DNA from: Nocardia cyriacigeorgica GUH-2 | Lineage (GTDB): Bacteria; Actinomycetota; Actinomycetes; Mycobacteriales; Mycobacteriaceae | Reading direction: 5' to 3' | DNA: 64,000 nt | Assembly: GCF_000284035.1 (NCBI RefSeq) | Contig: NC_016887.1 | Coordinates: 1,364,001-1,428,000 of the forward strand | In this document: in pieces, positions 17,093 to 25,838 of the stretch | Layout of the letters: every line of letters starts with the position of its first letter | Position numbering within the stretch: the first letter of the stretch is position 1 | Notes under the pieces: generated by a model | Seen by the model: the letters and a program-made list of their open reading frames with translations, nothing else | What the model was told of the DNA's origin: nothing | The model's database searches: none | Translations under genes and position numbers: made by a program

Positions 17093-18463
17093 ATGGTGGC
17101 CGGTCGCGTGCCGAAGAGTCGTTTCGCGCGGGGGAGCAGGCTCGGCCGGCTGGCGGCGGGGCAGGCCGTGCGCGGGGTCGGCACCCGGCTGTCGATGGTG
17201 GGGCGCACCGAAGAAGCGCGGCAGGTGCTGGCCGAACGGTCGGCGCTGCAAACCGCGCAGCAGATCGTCACCGTGCTGGGCGGGATGAAGGGCGCGGCGA
17301 TGAAGCTGGGCCAGATGCTGTCGGTGCTCGATATCGACATGGTCCCGGAGTCGCATCGCGAACTGTTCCGGGTCAAGCTCGCCGAGCTGCGCGATCAGGC
17401 GCCCGCGGTGTCGTTCGCGCAGATGCGCAAGGTCATCGAGGACGATCTCGGCCCACTGTCACGCGCCTTCGCCGATTTCGACGAGACGCCGATGGCCGCG
17501 GCCTCCATCGGCCAGGTATACCGGGCCCGCCTGCACGACGGTCGCGCGGTGGCGGTCAAGGTGCAATATCCGGGCGTGGACGAGGCGATCGCCGCCGATA
17601 TGCGCAATCTGGAGTTCTTCTCCAAAATGTGGAAATCCATCCTGCCCAGTGCCGCCGACGCCGCGGTGCTCGAGGAGATCACCCGCAACCTGGAACGCGA
17701 ACTGGACTATCCGCGCGAGGCCCGCACCCAGCATCGGGTGGCCGAGCGCTATCGCGGCCATCCCTTCATCGTGGTGCCCGACAGCGTCGAAGAACTGTGC
17801 GGGCGCCACGTGCTGGTGACCGAGCTGGTGGAAGGCAGGCAGTTCCAGCAGATCCGGGAATTACCCGAGGCCGACCGCGACCGGATCGGCGAACTCATCT
17901 ACCGTTTCTACGTCAGCTCGCTGTTCGCCGACCACGAATTCTGCGGCGACCCGCATCCGGGCAACATTCTGCTCGCCGACGACGGCCGGGTCGGTTTCGT
18001 CGATTTCGGGCTCTACAACCGGATGGACCCGGTGCACGCCGACTTCGAGCGCGCCTGTCTGCGCTTCGCCGGCGAACACCGTGCCGAGGAGCTCTACGAG
18101 GCCTGGGTGGGGCGCGGCATCATCGATCCGGCCGCGGGGGTGAGCCCGCAGGAATGCCTGGAATACGTCTGGGCCGCGGCGGGCTGGCATCTGCTCGACG
18201 AGCGCATCACCATCACGCCCGAATTGGCCACGGGAGCCGTGGTGCTCGCCGTCGACCCGCGCGCTTCGGAGTTCCGCGGCATGCGGCATCAGCTGCTGCC
18301 GCCCGAGCATGTGTTTTCCCGCCGGGCCGACCTGTTCACCTATGCCGCGCTCGGACAGCTGGGCTCGACCAACAACTGGCATCGCATCGCCCGCGAGTGG
18401 CTCTATGACGAACCGCCGGTCACCGAGATCGGAATTGCCACGGCGGCCTGGCGTAATCGCTAA
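17093..18463 (+). CDS. ABC1 kinase family protein (AarF/UbiB-like)
   Basis: The 456-residue product has the atypical-kinase ABC1/UbiB fold. The family-specific KxGQ motif (MKLGQMLSVLDIDMVPE, about residues 66-82), the Ala-rich nucleotide loop PMAAASIGQVYRA, the ATP-site lysine VAVKVQYPG, the ExD motif region ELDYPREA, the catalytic-loop DPHPGNILL and the metal-binding VDFGLYNRM are all intact. Homologues act in quinone or lipid homeostasis, probably through ATPase activity. The ATG at 17093 follows GAGGAGGTGG and removes a long low-quality N-terminal extension. A TetR gene starts 44 bp after its stop and may be co-transcribed. Confidence 0.9.
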   Translation: MVAGRVPKSRFARGSRLGRLAAGQAVRGVGTRLSMVGRTEEARQVLAERSALQTAQQIVTVLGGMKGAAMKLGQMLSVLDIDMVPESHRELFRVKLAELRDQAPAVSFAQMRKVIEDDLGPLSRAFADFDETPMAAASIGQVYRARLHDGRAVAVKVQYPGVDEAIAADMRNLEFFSKMWKSILPSAADAAVLEEITRNLERELDYPREARTQHRVAERYRGHPFIVVPDSVEELCGRHVLVTELVEGRQFQQIRELPEADRDRIGELIYRFYVSSLFADHEFCGDPHPGNILLADDGRVGFVDFGLYNRMDPVHADFERACLRFAGEHRAEELYEAWVGRGIIDPAAGVSPQECLEYVWAAAGWHLLDERITITPELATGAVVLAVDPRASEFRGMRHQLLPPEHVFSRRADLFTYAALGQLGSTNNWHRIAREWLYDEPPVTEIGIATAAWRNR

Positions 18464-18507
18464 AGTGAGCATCAACTCATCTTCAGCGAGAACGGCAGGG
18501 GAGCGCC

Positions 18508-19206
18508 ATGCCCTCGAAGACAGTCGGTCAGCGTCGACGGCCCAGCCAGGAACGGGCCAAGGCGACCAGGGAGCACATTCTCGATACCGCGGCGCGGTTG
18601 TTCGGTGAGCGCGGTATCGCCAACACCTCCACCAACCGGATCGCCCAAGAGGCGGGACTGAGCATCGGCACGGTCTACCGCTACTTCTCCGACCGCACCG
18701 TCATCGTGGAGGAGTTGCTCGGCCGGCTGCTCGAGGACATCGAAAGACGTTTCACCCAAAGGGTTTTCGATCTGAAGGAGACCGCGATCGAGGACCTGAC
18801 CATCGGCGTGCTCGAGGTGATCACCGAGGAATTGGTGGCCAATGCCGAACTCGTGCGCGCACTGGTCGCCGGGGTCCAGTTCTACAACAGCGGCATCCCC
18901 GAATTCGAACCGCGACTGCGGCTGCTGGTCAAGGTGCTGCTGATCCAAGTGCTCGGTCCCGGCGACGATCACGAGTACGACGTGATGACCTTCGTGGTGC
19001 TCAACACCGGTTTCGCTGCCGTACTGCGCGCTTCAGCCCTGGAAGTGGGAATCGAGGAACGCCAGGAGGCGATCGCGATGACCGCGCGCATGCTCGGCGC
19101 CTGGTTCGAGACCGAGGCGGTCGCACGGGGGCTTCGCGATTCCCGCTTCACCGGGCTCGGTGAGAAGTCCCGCCGCCGGCCCGTCGCGGCCGGTCGCAAA
19201 AAGTGA
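18508..19206 (+). CDS. TetR family transcriptional regulator
   Basis: The 232-residue protein has an N-terminal TetR DNA-binding domain (residues about 18-65: REHILDTAARLFGERGIANTS... TNRIAQEAGLSIGTVYRYFSDR) and a helical ligand domain. A basic tail (KSRRRPVAAGRKK) is unusual but uninterpreted. It follows the ABC1 gene on the same strand, which suggests that they are transcribed together; the target genes are not evident. A weak TGAG-N6-CTCA dyad lies between the two genes at 18466-18479. Confidence 0.9.
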   Translation: MPSKTVGQRRRPSQERAKATREHILDTAARLFGERGIANTSTNRIAQEAGLSIGTVYRYFSDRTVIVEELLGRLLEDIERRFTQRVFDLKETAIEDLTIGVLEVITEELVANAELVRALVAGVQFYNSGIPEFEPRLRLLVKVLLIQVLGPGDDHEYDVMTFVVLNTGFAAVLRASALEVGIEERQEAIAMTARMLGAWFETEAVARGLRDSRFTGLGEKSRRRPVAAGRKK

Positions 19207-19381
19207 GCGGTTGCCCAGGTATCGCTCCGTTCGGCCGCCCGTTTTCTGCGATATCTCGGACATAATGCCTGGTAGATGTGGATCTATCCGGTGCCGTGCA
19301 AGTTGTGCAAAGAGGAGTGGAAGGTGAGCGCGCGCTCGCATTAGTGTTCGTTGCGTAGTACAGGTGACGAGGAGGTCACAC

Positions 19382-20635
19382 GTGACGATCGAGAACGCGA
19401 TTCGCCCCGGATGCCAGACCCCTGGACGGTCCATCTCACCGCCCGTGCGTGATGTCCGCCGGTTGTCGCGCCGGTTGGTGGACCATCTGGCCGGCTCGGT
19501 ACCGCCGTTCACCACCCTGAAGGCCGAGGTGATGGCCGGGGATGTGGCGGCCCTGGTCCGGGTCTGTGTGGAGTGGTCCATCCAGCGGATGAACGGCGAG
19601 GACCACCCCGTGCCCACCGAGCGCATCAATGCCGCTGCGGCCAAGTGGGCCAAGGACGGCGTGCCCATCGATGCGGTGTTGCACGCCGTGCACGCGGGTT
19701 TCAAAGCCGGCCTCGACCTGCTGTTCGCGCGCACGGAGCCGACCGGCAGCGGCGATATCGTCGACGGCGCCGGTGCCGCACTGGAATTGCTGAACCTCAT
19801 CACCTCGACGGTGAGCAAGGCCTACGTCCGTGAGCACCGCGCCGGCGTCGCCGAGCATCACACCGCGGTGCACACCCTGACCTCCGCGCTGCTCGGCGGC
19901 CATGCCACCTCGAAGATGGCGCGCGAGTGCGGAATTCAGATCGCGGCCGAGTACTTCGTGCTCGCGGTGTCGCTGCCCTCGCATCCGGACGAGAGTCATC
20001 CGCGCCTGGACCCGCACGTCGTGGCGCGTCGCAAGCTGCGCCGGGTGCAGGCCGCGCTGGCCGATCAGTTCGGCGATACCGCGCTGTCGCTGCTGTCGGT
20101 CGACGGTGGCACCATCCTGGTCCCGGCCACCGCGTGCGCCGAATCCGAGCTCGACGAGATGGTGCGCAAGCTGTCGGAGGCCGCGCTCGTGCCGATCCGC
20201 GCCACCGTGCTCACCGCCGCCGCCGATGACGTCGCCTCGGCCGCCGACCGCGCGCACGATCTGCTCGACACCGTGCACCAGCTCGGCCGTGGCCCCGGCC
20301 TGTACCGGTTCGCCGAGCTGGCGCTGCACTATCAGCTCACCCGCCCGGGTATCGGCCGCGATATCCTGCACGCCCGCCTGGCGCCGCTGGACGATCACCC
20401 CGAGCTGATGGAGACGCTGCGGGTGTTCTTCGCGATGGATCTCAACCGGCAACGCACCGCGCGGATCCTGCATGTGCACCCGAATACCGTCGACTACCGA
20501 CTGCGCCGCATCGGTCAGCTGACCGGTGTGGATCTCTCGCCGACCGAGGGCCTGTGGTACCTGCGCTCGGCGCTGATCGCGCGCGTCAACGGTCCGCGGC
20601 CGGATGCGGCGGTCGACGCTCGCCAGCTGGCCTGA
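19382..20635 (+). CDS. PucR/CdaR-type helix-turn-helix regulator
   Basis: The 417-residue protein has the architecture of actinobacterial PucR-like regulators: an N-terminal helical RsbRD-like sensor region (about 20-165), a GGDEF-like/CdaR middle domain (about 175-310) and a C-terminal HTH_30 domain (about 345-400) with FFAMDLNRQRTARILHVH and TVDYRLRRIGQLTGVDL. GTG 19382 is chosen as the start because GAGGAGGT lies 7-8 bp upstream. Two direct GTGCAA copies at 19296-19301 and 19305-19310 precede it and may matter for regulation. The regulon is unknown. Confidence 0.87.
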   Translation: MTIENAIRPGCQTPGRSISPPVRDVRRLSRRLVDHLAGSVPPFTTLKAEVMAGDVAALVRVCVEWSIQRMNGEDHPVPTERINAAAAKWAKDGVPIDAVLHAVHAGFKAGLDLLFARTEPTGSGDIVDGAGAALELLNLITSTVSKAYVREHRAGVAEHHTAVHTLTSALLGGHATSKMARECGIQIAAEYFVLAVSLPSHPDESHPRLDPHVVARRKLRRVQAALADQFGDTALSLLSVDGGTILVPATACAESELDEMVRKLSEAALVPIRATVLTAAADDVASAADRAHDLLDTVHQLGRGPGLYRFAELALHYQLTRPGIGRDILHARLAPLDDHPELMETLRVFFAMDLNRQRTARILHVHPNTVDYRLRRIGQLTGVDLSPTEGLWYLRSALIARVNGPRPDAAVDARQLA

Positions 20636-20839
20636 ACCTGCCGGACACGCTGTCCCGCGCCGCTCCACCGCGCGGCGCAGCGGTGCCCTCGCCCGCGGTC
20701 GCTCCTTTCTGGTGCCGGTGGTACCTACCGGCGGACCCCGCGACTATCCTCTGTATCCGATTCACGATGTATCAGCTCTCGATGCTGTATCCGCTTTCGC
20801 GATGTCATTGGCTCTCCCAATCGTCGGAAGGATCGAATC

Positions 20840-22141
20840 GTGAGGAGTCGAGCACGTGGCTTGACCGCGGCATTGGCCTGCTCCCTCGCTCTCGTCGGCG
20901 GCGCGCTCTGCGCCCCGCAGGTCGTGGCCCAGCCGGCGACCGGGATCGCCGGCGCCGAGTTCTATATCCCGCCCGCCCCGCTGCCCGGTGGCCCGGGGAC
21001 CATCGTGCGCGCCGAGCCGTCGCACCTGGCGTTGTCGATGGGTGCGATGCCGGCGTCGGCGACTCGGGTGATGTACACCAGCAGCGACACCCATGGCGCT
21101 GCGGCCGCGGCGGTGGGTACGGTCCTGATGCCGGCGATGCCGTGGACCGGACCGGGACCGCGGCCGCTGGTTGCCTACGCGGGTGGCACTAAGGGGCAGG
21201 GTGATCAGTGCGCGCCCTCGAAACTGCTCGCCCAGTTCATCCATTTCGAGCCGCCGGTCAACCTGATCTTCGAGTACGACGTGGTCGCGTTGTATTCGCT
21301 GCTGTCGCGTGGCATGGCGGTGGTGATCACCGATTATCAAGGGCTCGGCACGCCGGCCGTGCACGGCTTCCTCAACCGGAAAGAGCAGGCCCACGCGGTG
21401 CTCGACTCCGCGCGAGCGGCGTTGCGGCTGCCCGGCACCGGTCTCGGCCCGGATTCGCCGGTGCTGCTCTATGGCTATTCCCAGGGCGGTATGGCCGCTG
21501 CCGGTGCCGCCGAACTGCATCCGAGCTATGCCCCGGATCTCAATGTGCGCGGCGCCTACGTCGGCGCACCGGTGGTCGATGACCGCGCCTTCATCGCCCA
21601 CAACGACGGACGGGCCGCCGCAGCACCCACCCACGCCTGGATCCTCAACGGGATGGCCGCGGCGTATCCGGAGGTGCGTTCGGCCTTGGACGCCGAGCTC
21701 AACGACACCGGCAAGGCCATCCTGCGGGATTCGGAAAGCAAGTGCGCCATGCCCGTCGGAATGGCGCAAAACCATCCGAATACCGCGCAGTGGACCAGCA
21801 GCGGTCAGCCGCTGGCCGCGGTGATCGACCGGAATCCCGCGTTGCGGGCGGCGTTCGCCGAACAACGCGTCGGTTCGCTCACCCCGTCGGCCCCGGTGCT
21901 CATCGCCGCGGCCCACAACGATGAGGGTGCGCCGTTCCCGCCGATTCACGCCACCGCGGCCGACTGGTGCGGTGGCGGGGCGGCGGTGCAGTTGGAGGCC
22001 AATGCCTCGATTCCCCCGATAACCGGTGTCGCGGGCACCCATGTGCTGGCGTTCTTCCCGGCACTGGATTCCTCGCAGCAGTGGATCACCGATCGGCTCG
22101 CGGGTAGGCCGGCACCGTCGAATTGCGGTGCGCTGCCCTAG
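20840..22141 (+). CDS. Secreted LIP-type lipase
   Basis: The 433-residue product is a secreted alpha/beta hydrolase of the LIP family (PF03583), common in Nocardia and Rhodococcus. The signal peptide runs through about residue 31 (LTAALACSLALVGGALCAPQVVAQ). The nucleophile elbow is GYSQGG with Ser near 214; the oxyanion-region AYAGGTKGQGDQCAPS and a late HVLAFFPALD carrying a candidate catalytic His are present. Cysteines at about 24, 128, 305, 379 and 430 allow disulfides outside the cell. The GTG start at 20840 follows GGAAGGATCGAATC. Triacylglycerol or other ester substrates are likely; the specific one is not. Confidence 0.88.
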   Translation: MRSRARGLTAALACSLALVGGALCAPQVVAQPATGIAGAEFYIPPAPLPGGPGTIVRAEPSHLALSMGAMPASATRVMYTSSDTHGAAAAAVGTVLMPAMPWTGPGPRPLVAYAGGTKGQGDQCAPSKLLAQFIHFEPPVNLIFEYDVVALYSLLSRGMAVVITDYQGLGTPAVHGFLNRKEQAHAVLDSARAALRLPGTGLGPDSPVLLYGYSQGGMAAAGAAELHPSYAPDLNVRGAYVGAPVVDDRAFIAHNDGRAAAAPTHAWILNGMAAAYPEVRSALDAELNDTGKAILRDSESKCAMPVGMAQNHPNTAQWTSSGQPLAAVIDRNPALRAAFAEQRVGSLTPSAPVLIAAAHNDEGAPFPPIHATAADWCGGGAAVQLEANASIPPITGVAGTHVLAFFPALDSSQQWITDRLAGRPAPSNCGALP

Positions 22142-22216
22142 ATCTGAGGATCCGGGCCGGTGGCCGTCGCGACCTCCGGTCCGCTCCGGGATCTACCCGC
22201 GCAACGTTCGCTACTG

Positions 22217-22969
22217 ATGGCCATCCGTTCTACCCCCGGCAAGCTGTGTTCGCCGAGGGTTCTCACGAAGGAGTCCGCGATCAGCCAGAACCGCAAATCC
22301 GGCAACCGCACCGGTACGCGCGGACGTGCGCCGATCGGTCGCCCGCACATCGTGGTCGATCGAATCGAAATCGTCACCGTGCACGGGACGCTCGGTCTGC
22401 GCTTCTCCGACACCGCGGGCGAACCGTTCTCGATCGTCCTGCCCGCGGATTTCGCCGCCAATGCGCTCGGCCCGCTGCGCTCGGCCATCCTGGAAGCCGA
22501 GGAAGCCTATTGGACGCTGGTGCCTGCGCTCGTGCGTTCGTTCGGTACCGACGAACCACGCGCCGTCGCCGAGCACATGGCCGCCTGGCATCGGGACCAA
22601 GGCTGGGATCGCGTCATCGATGTTGCGACCGCCGAGGACCCCGCACCGATCACCCTGCTCACCCACGCCGGTCACGTGGGCGTCTGCGCCGATCCGCCGT
22701 ACACCGACGCGCCCCTGCTGGCCATCTTCGACCCGCTCCAATTGCGCCGTGTCGAGCCCGGCATCGTCTCGGCCCTGGGCCAGGCCTTACGAGAACAAGG
22801 CACGCGGCATTGGAGCCAACGGGTTCGCGCCGCCCGCCGCGACATCGACAGCCGTCGGTGGATCATCCCCGGCGACTATCGCGATCCCGCCCCCGACGCC
22901 GCCGCGGCCCACATGCGGGACCGCTACGTCGAATACCTGCGCCGTTCGCCGGTCAACCCGGGAGTGTGA
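22217..22969 (+). CDS. Hypothetical protein
   Basis: I do not recognise this protein (about 250 aa). The conserved-looking part begins near IVVDRIEIVTVHGTLGLRFSDTAGEPFSIVLP and continues to the end with DRYVEYLRRS; it is mixed alpha/beta and soluble. Regularly spaced Trp residues (EEAYWTLVPALVRSF, AAWHRDQGWDRV, RHWSQRV) mark helices. The start is uncertain: ATG 22217 is used here, but the Arg/Ser-rich first 50 residues may not be translated. It lies 75 bp after the lipase gene and tail to tail with the TetR gene at 22979, overlapping no other gene. Confidence 0.6.
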   Translation: MAIRSTPGKLCSPRVLTKESAISQNRKSGNRTGTRGRAPIGRPHIVVDRIEIVTVHGTLGLRFSDTAGEPFSIVLPADFAANALGPLRSAILEAEEAYWTLVPALVRSFGTDEPRAVAEHMAAWHRDQGWDRVIDVATAEDPAPITLLTHAGHVGVCADPPYTDAPLLAIFDPLQLRRVEPGIVSALGQALREQGTRHWSQRVRAARRDIDSRRWIIPGDYRDPAPDAAAAHMRDRYVEYLRRSPVNPGV

Positions 22970-22978
22970 GCGCGGCCG

Positions 22979-23638
22979 TCACTGCTCGCGGGTGTAGGAC
23001 ATGATCACCCGCAGCACCAGGTCGACCCGCAGCTCCTGGGCCTCGGCGCTGTCGGGCTCCATCAGCACCTGCACCGTCGTCCCGTCGTGCACCGCGATCA
23101 ACGCGCGTCCCAAGGCCTTCGGGTCGGTGACCGTGCGGCCGATCCGGTTCAGCAGGGTCTGCACCACCGGCATCAGCGCGGCGATGATCGCCTCCTCCCG
23201 CGCGACCATCCGGTCCCGCAGTTCCGGATTGCGCAGGGCGTGCGCGGTCACCTCCAGGCTGATCCGCTGCCACTTGTCATCCAGCGGGACCGCGCGCAGG
23301 AAATGCTCGACCACCTCGCGCACCTCGCGAACGTCGGTGCCCGGATCCTCGCGCAGCATCGCCGTCACATCGCTGAGCAGCTGCGCCGACTGCTGCTCCC
23401 ACATCGCCAGGAAAAGCTCGTCCATGGAGGTGAACTGGGAATAGAACGCGCCGCGGGTGTAGCCCGCGCGTTCGCAGATGTGGTCGGGTTTGGTGCGGCC
23501 GAAGCCCTGTTCGGCGAAGACCTCGTAGGCCGCGTCGAGCAAGCGCTGGCGAGTTTCGGCGCGCCGCTTGGTCACTCGGCGGCCGGTGGCGCGCTGTCCG
23601 TTCGTCGCTGTCGCGGCGACCTCTTCCGAAGGTGGCAC
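22979..23638 (-). CDS. TetR family transcriptional regulator
   Basis: The 219-residue regulator has an N-terminal TetR domain (about 22-70: RRAETRQRLLDAAYEVFAEQ... ICERAGYTRGAFYSQFTSMDELF) and a C-terminal helical domain with EVTAHALRNPELRDRMVAREEAII. GTG 23638 is chosen over upstream in-frame starts because AGAGAGGA lies about 8 bp ahead and because the upstream frame would run across the palindrome at 23669-23684. The gene is divergent from the FAD dehydrogenase at 23904, which is its likely target. Confidence 0.88.
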   Translation of the reverse strand: MPPSEEVAATATNGQRATGRRVTKRRAETRQRLLDAAYEVFAEQGFGRTKPDHICERAGYTRGAFYSQFTSMDELFLAMWEQQSAQLLSDVTAMLREDPGTDVREVREVVEHFLRAVPLDDKWQRISLEVTAHALRNPELRDRMVAREEAIIAALMPVVQTLLNRIGRTVTDPKALGRALIAVHDGTTVQVLMEPDSAEAQELRVDLVLRVIMSYTREQ

Positions 23639-23668
23639 GGCGTGTCCTCTCTGTCCGAGCGTGATCTT

Positions 23669-23684
23669 ATCCAATGCATTGGAT
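23669..23684. promoter_or_regulatory. 16-bp perfect palindrome, probable TetR operator
   Basis: ATCCAATGCATTGGAT is a perfect 16-bp palindrome 31 bp upstream of the TetR start codon and 220 bp upstream of the FAD dehydrogenase. TetR regulators commonly bind such sites next to their own divergent promoters. Binding by the neighbouring TetR is inferred, not shown. Confidence 0.7.
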
Positions 23685-23903
23685 GCAGATGTGAATCTGA
23701 TGCGATAACGTATCCCCCGTGTATTCATCGAGCGTCGCGGCACCGATCGTCGGTCGGGCCGAGGCGCGGTGCGGGGAGTCGAGTGGGGGCGAGAAGGTCG
23801 GCGATTGTGCCCGCTCGGGCACTGCGAGGTGCTTAGGTTGGAACGCAGGCGATGGGCGGCCCAGTAACCGCCGGCCGTCGGTGCGACGATGCGAAGGAAC
23901 AAC

Positions 23904-25589
23904 ATGACACAGAACAGTCCTGACTCGGCGTTCGACGCCGAAGTGATCGTGGTCGGTGCGGGGCTGGCCGGATTGGTCGCGACCTATGAGCTGGTCCAGG
24001 CCGGTCGGCGGGTGCTGGTGCTGGACCAGGAGAACCGCAACAACCTCGGTGGTCAGGCGTTCTGGTCATTGGGTGGACTGTTCTTCGTCGACAGCCCCGA
24101 ACAGCGCCGCCTCGGTATCAAGGATTCCTATGAGCTCGCGCTGCAGGACTGGATGGGGTCGGCCGGCTTCGACCGCGACGACGAGGACCACTGGGCGCGG
24201 CAGTGGGCGCGCGAATACGTCCGCTTCGCCGCCACCGAAAAGCGCGACTACCTGCGTGCGCTCGGGCTGCGGGTGACACCGCTGGTCGGCTGGGCCGAAC
24301 GTGGCGGCGCCACCGCCGACGGCCACGGCAACTCCGTGCCCCGCTTCCACCTCACCTGGGGTACCGGACCCGAGGTCGTACGGGTATTCGCAGAACCCGT
24401 GCTGGATGGCGAACGAAAAGGGCTGGTGCGCTTCGCATTCCGGCATCGCGTTGATGAGTTGGTCGTCGAGGACGGCGCCGTCACCGGTGTTCGGGGCAGC
24501 GTGCTCGAGCCGACCGACCTCGAACGCGGCAAGGCCTCGTCGCGGACCGTGGTGGGCGAGTTCGACTTCCGCGCAAAAGCGGTGGTCGTCACCTCCGGCG
24601 GGATCGGGCACAACCACGAGCTGATCCGCAAGAACTGGCCCGCCGATCGGCTGGGGCCGTGCCCGAAGACGATGATCTCCGGCGTGCCCGCCCATGTGGA
24701 CGGCCGCATGCTCGGCATCAGTGAGGCCGCGGGCGGCGCCATCGTCAACCGGGACCGGATGTGGCACTACACCGAGGGCATCATCAACTGGGACCCCATC
24801 TGGCCCGACCACGCCATCCGGATCATCCCCGGACCGTCGTCGCTGTGGTTCGACGCCAACGGAAAACGCCTGCCCGCACCGTGTTTCCCCGGGTTCGACA
24901 CCAACACCACCATGAAGGCGATCCTGGCCACCGGCCACGACTACTCCTGGTTCGTGCTCACCCAGTCGATCATCGAGAAGGAGTTCGCGCTCTCGGGTTC
25001 GGAGCAGAATCCCGATATCACCGGCAAGGACATGAAACTCACCCTCAAGAGCCGGGTGGCCAAGGGCGCGCCGGGCCCGGTCGAGGCGTTCAAACAGCAC
25101 GGTGCCGATTTCGTCGTCGCCGATACCCTGCGCGAACTCGTCGACGGGATGAACAAGATCGCTCGCGGCCCGCAACTGGACTACGACGACCTGGAACGCC
25201 AGATCGTGGCCCGCGACCGCGAAGTGGCCAACAAGTTCTCCAAAGACGCGCAGATGATGGCGATCACCAACGCCCGCCAGTACTTCGGCGACAAGGCCGG
25301 CCGCGTCGCCAAACCGCATCGCATCCTCGACCCGGCGGCGGGCCCGTTGATCGCAGTCCGGCTCAACATCCTCACCCGCAAGACCCTCGGCGGCTTGCAG
25401 ACCGACCTGAAATCGCGGGTCATGCGCCCCGACGGCGAACCGCTGCCCGGCCTCTACGCCGCCGGTGAGGTCGCCGGCTTCGGCGGTGGCGGGGTGCACG
25501 GATACAACGCGCTCGAGGGCACATTCCTCGGTGGGTGCATCTTCTCCGGCCGTGCGGCCGGTCGCGCGATTGCGGCCGAATTGGGTTGA
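23904..25589 (+). CDS. FAD-binding dehydrogenase (Rv0785-like, KstD-related)
   Basis: The 561-residue flavoprotein has an N-terminal FAD motif (VIVVGAGLAGLVATYELVQAGRRVLVLDQE), the family segment NLGGQAFWSLGGLFFVDSPEQRRLGIKDS, a large substrate-binding cap domain, and the C-terminal FAD-closing GLYAAGEVAGFGGGGVHGYNALEGTFLGGCIFSG. It is closest in appearance to M. tuberculosis Rv0785, a relative of fumarate reductase flavoproteins and 3-ketosteroid delta1-dehydrogenases; a steroid substrate is not proven. The ATG at 23904 follows GAAGGAAC. A divergent TetR and a palindrome suggest substrate-induced control. Confidence 0.88.
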   Translation: MTQNSPDSAFDAEVIVVGAGLAGLVATYELVQAGRRVLVLDQENRNNLGGQAFWSLGGLFFVDSPEQRRLGIKDSYELALQDWMGSAGFDRDDEDHWARQWAREYVRFAATEKRDYLRALGLRVTPLVGWAERGGATADGHGNSVPRFHLTWGTGPEVVRVFAEPVLDGERKGLVRFAFRHRVDELVVEDGAVTGVRGSVLEPTDLERGKASSRTVVGEFDFRAKAVVVTSGGIGHNHELIRKNWPADRLGPCPKTMISGVPAHVDGRMLGISEAAGGAIVNRDRMWHYTEGIINWDPIWPDHAIRIIPGPSSLWFDANGKRLPAPCFPGFDTNTTMKAILATGHDYSWFVLTQSIIEKEFALSGSEQNPDITGKDMKLTLKSRVAKGAPGPVEAFKQHGADFVVADTLRELVDGMNKIARGPQLDYDDLERQIVARDREVANKFSKDAQMMAITNARQYFGDKAGRVAKPHRILDPAAGPLIAVRLNILTRKTLGGLQTDLKSRVMRPDGEPLPGLYAAGEVAGFGGGGVHGYNALEGTFLGGCIFSGRAAGRAIAAELG

Positions 25590-25838
25590 GGCATGCCGCT
25601 CCGCTTGCCGGCTGGTGGTGCGGCCGGCGGAGCTCGACAAGGGGGTGCAGTGCGGTGATAGTTGCTCCGGTCGCGAGCCCACGCCCGCACCGCCTCGTCG
25701 TCGGTGAGCCGCAGCCCGATACCGGTGCGGTGGCGCGCACCTGCAGGGCAGGCCGTTGTAGCCGACGGGTCGAGTATCGAGGAGCCGGCGGGGCCGATCC
25801 GGTGGCGGTCACCGTGGACGGGCGCATCGATCACGGGG

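Noticed and set aside
25590..25838. Possible gene fragment reading leftward with GIGLRLTDDEAVRAWARDRSN
   Set aside because: The segment looks protein-like but has no start, stop or neighbour that would make a gene, and I cannot name a family.
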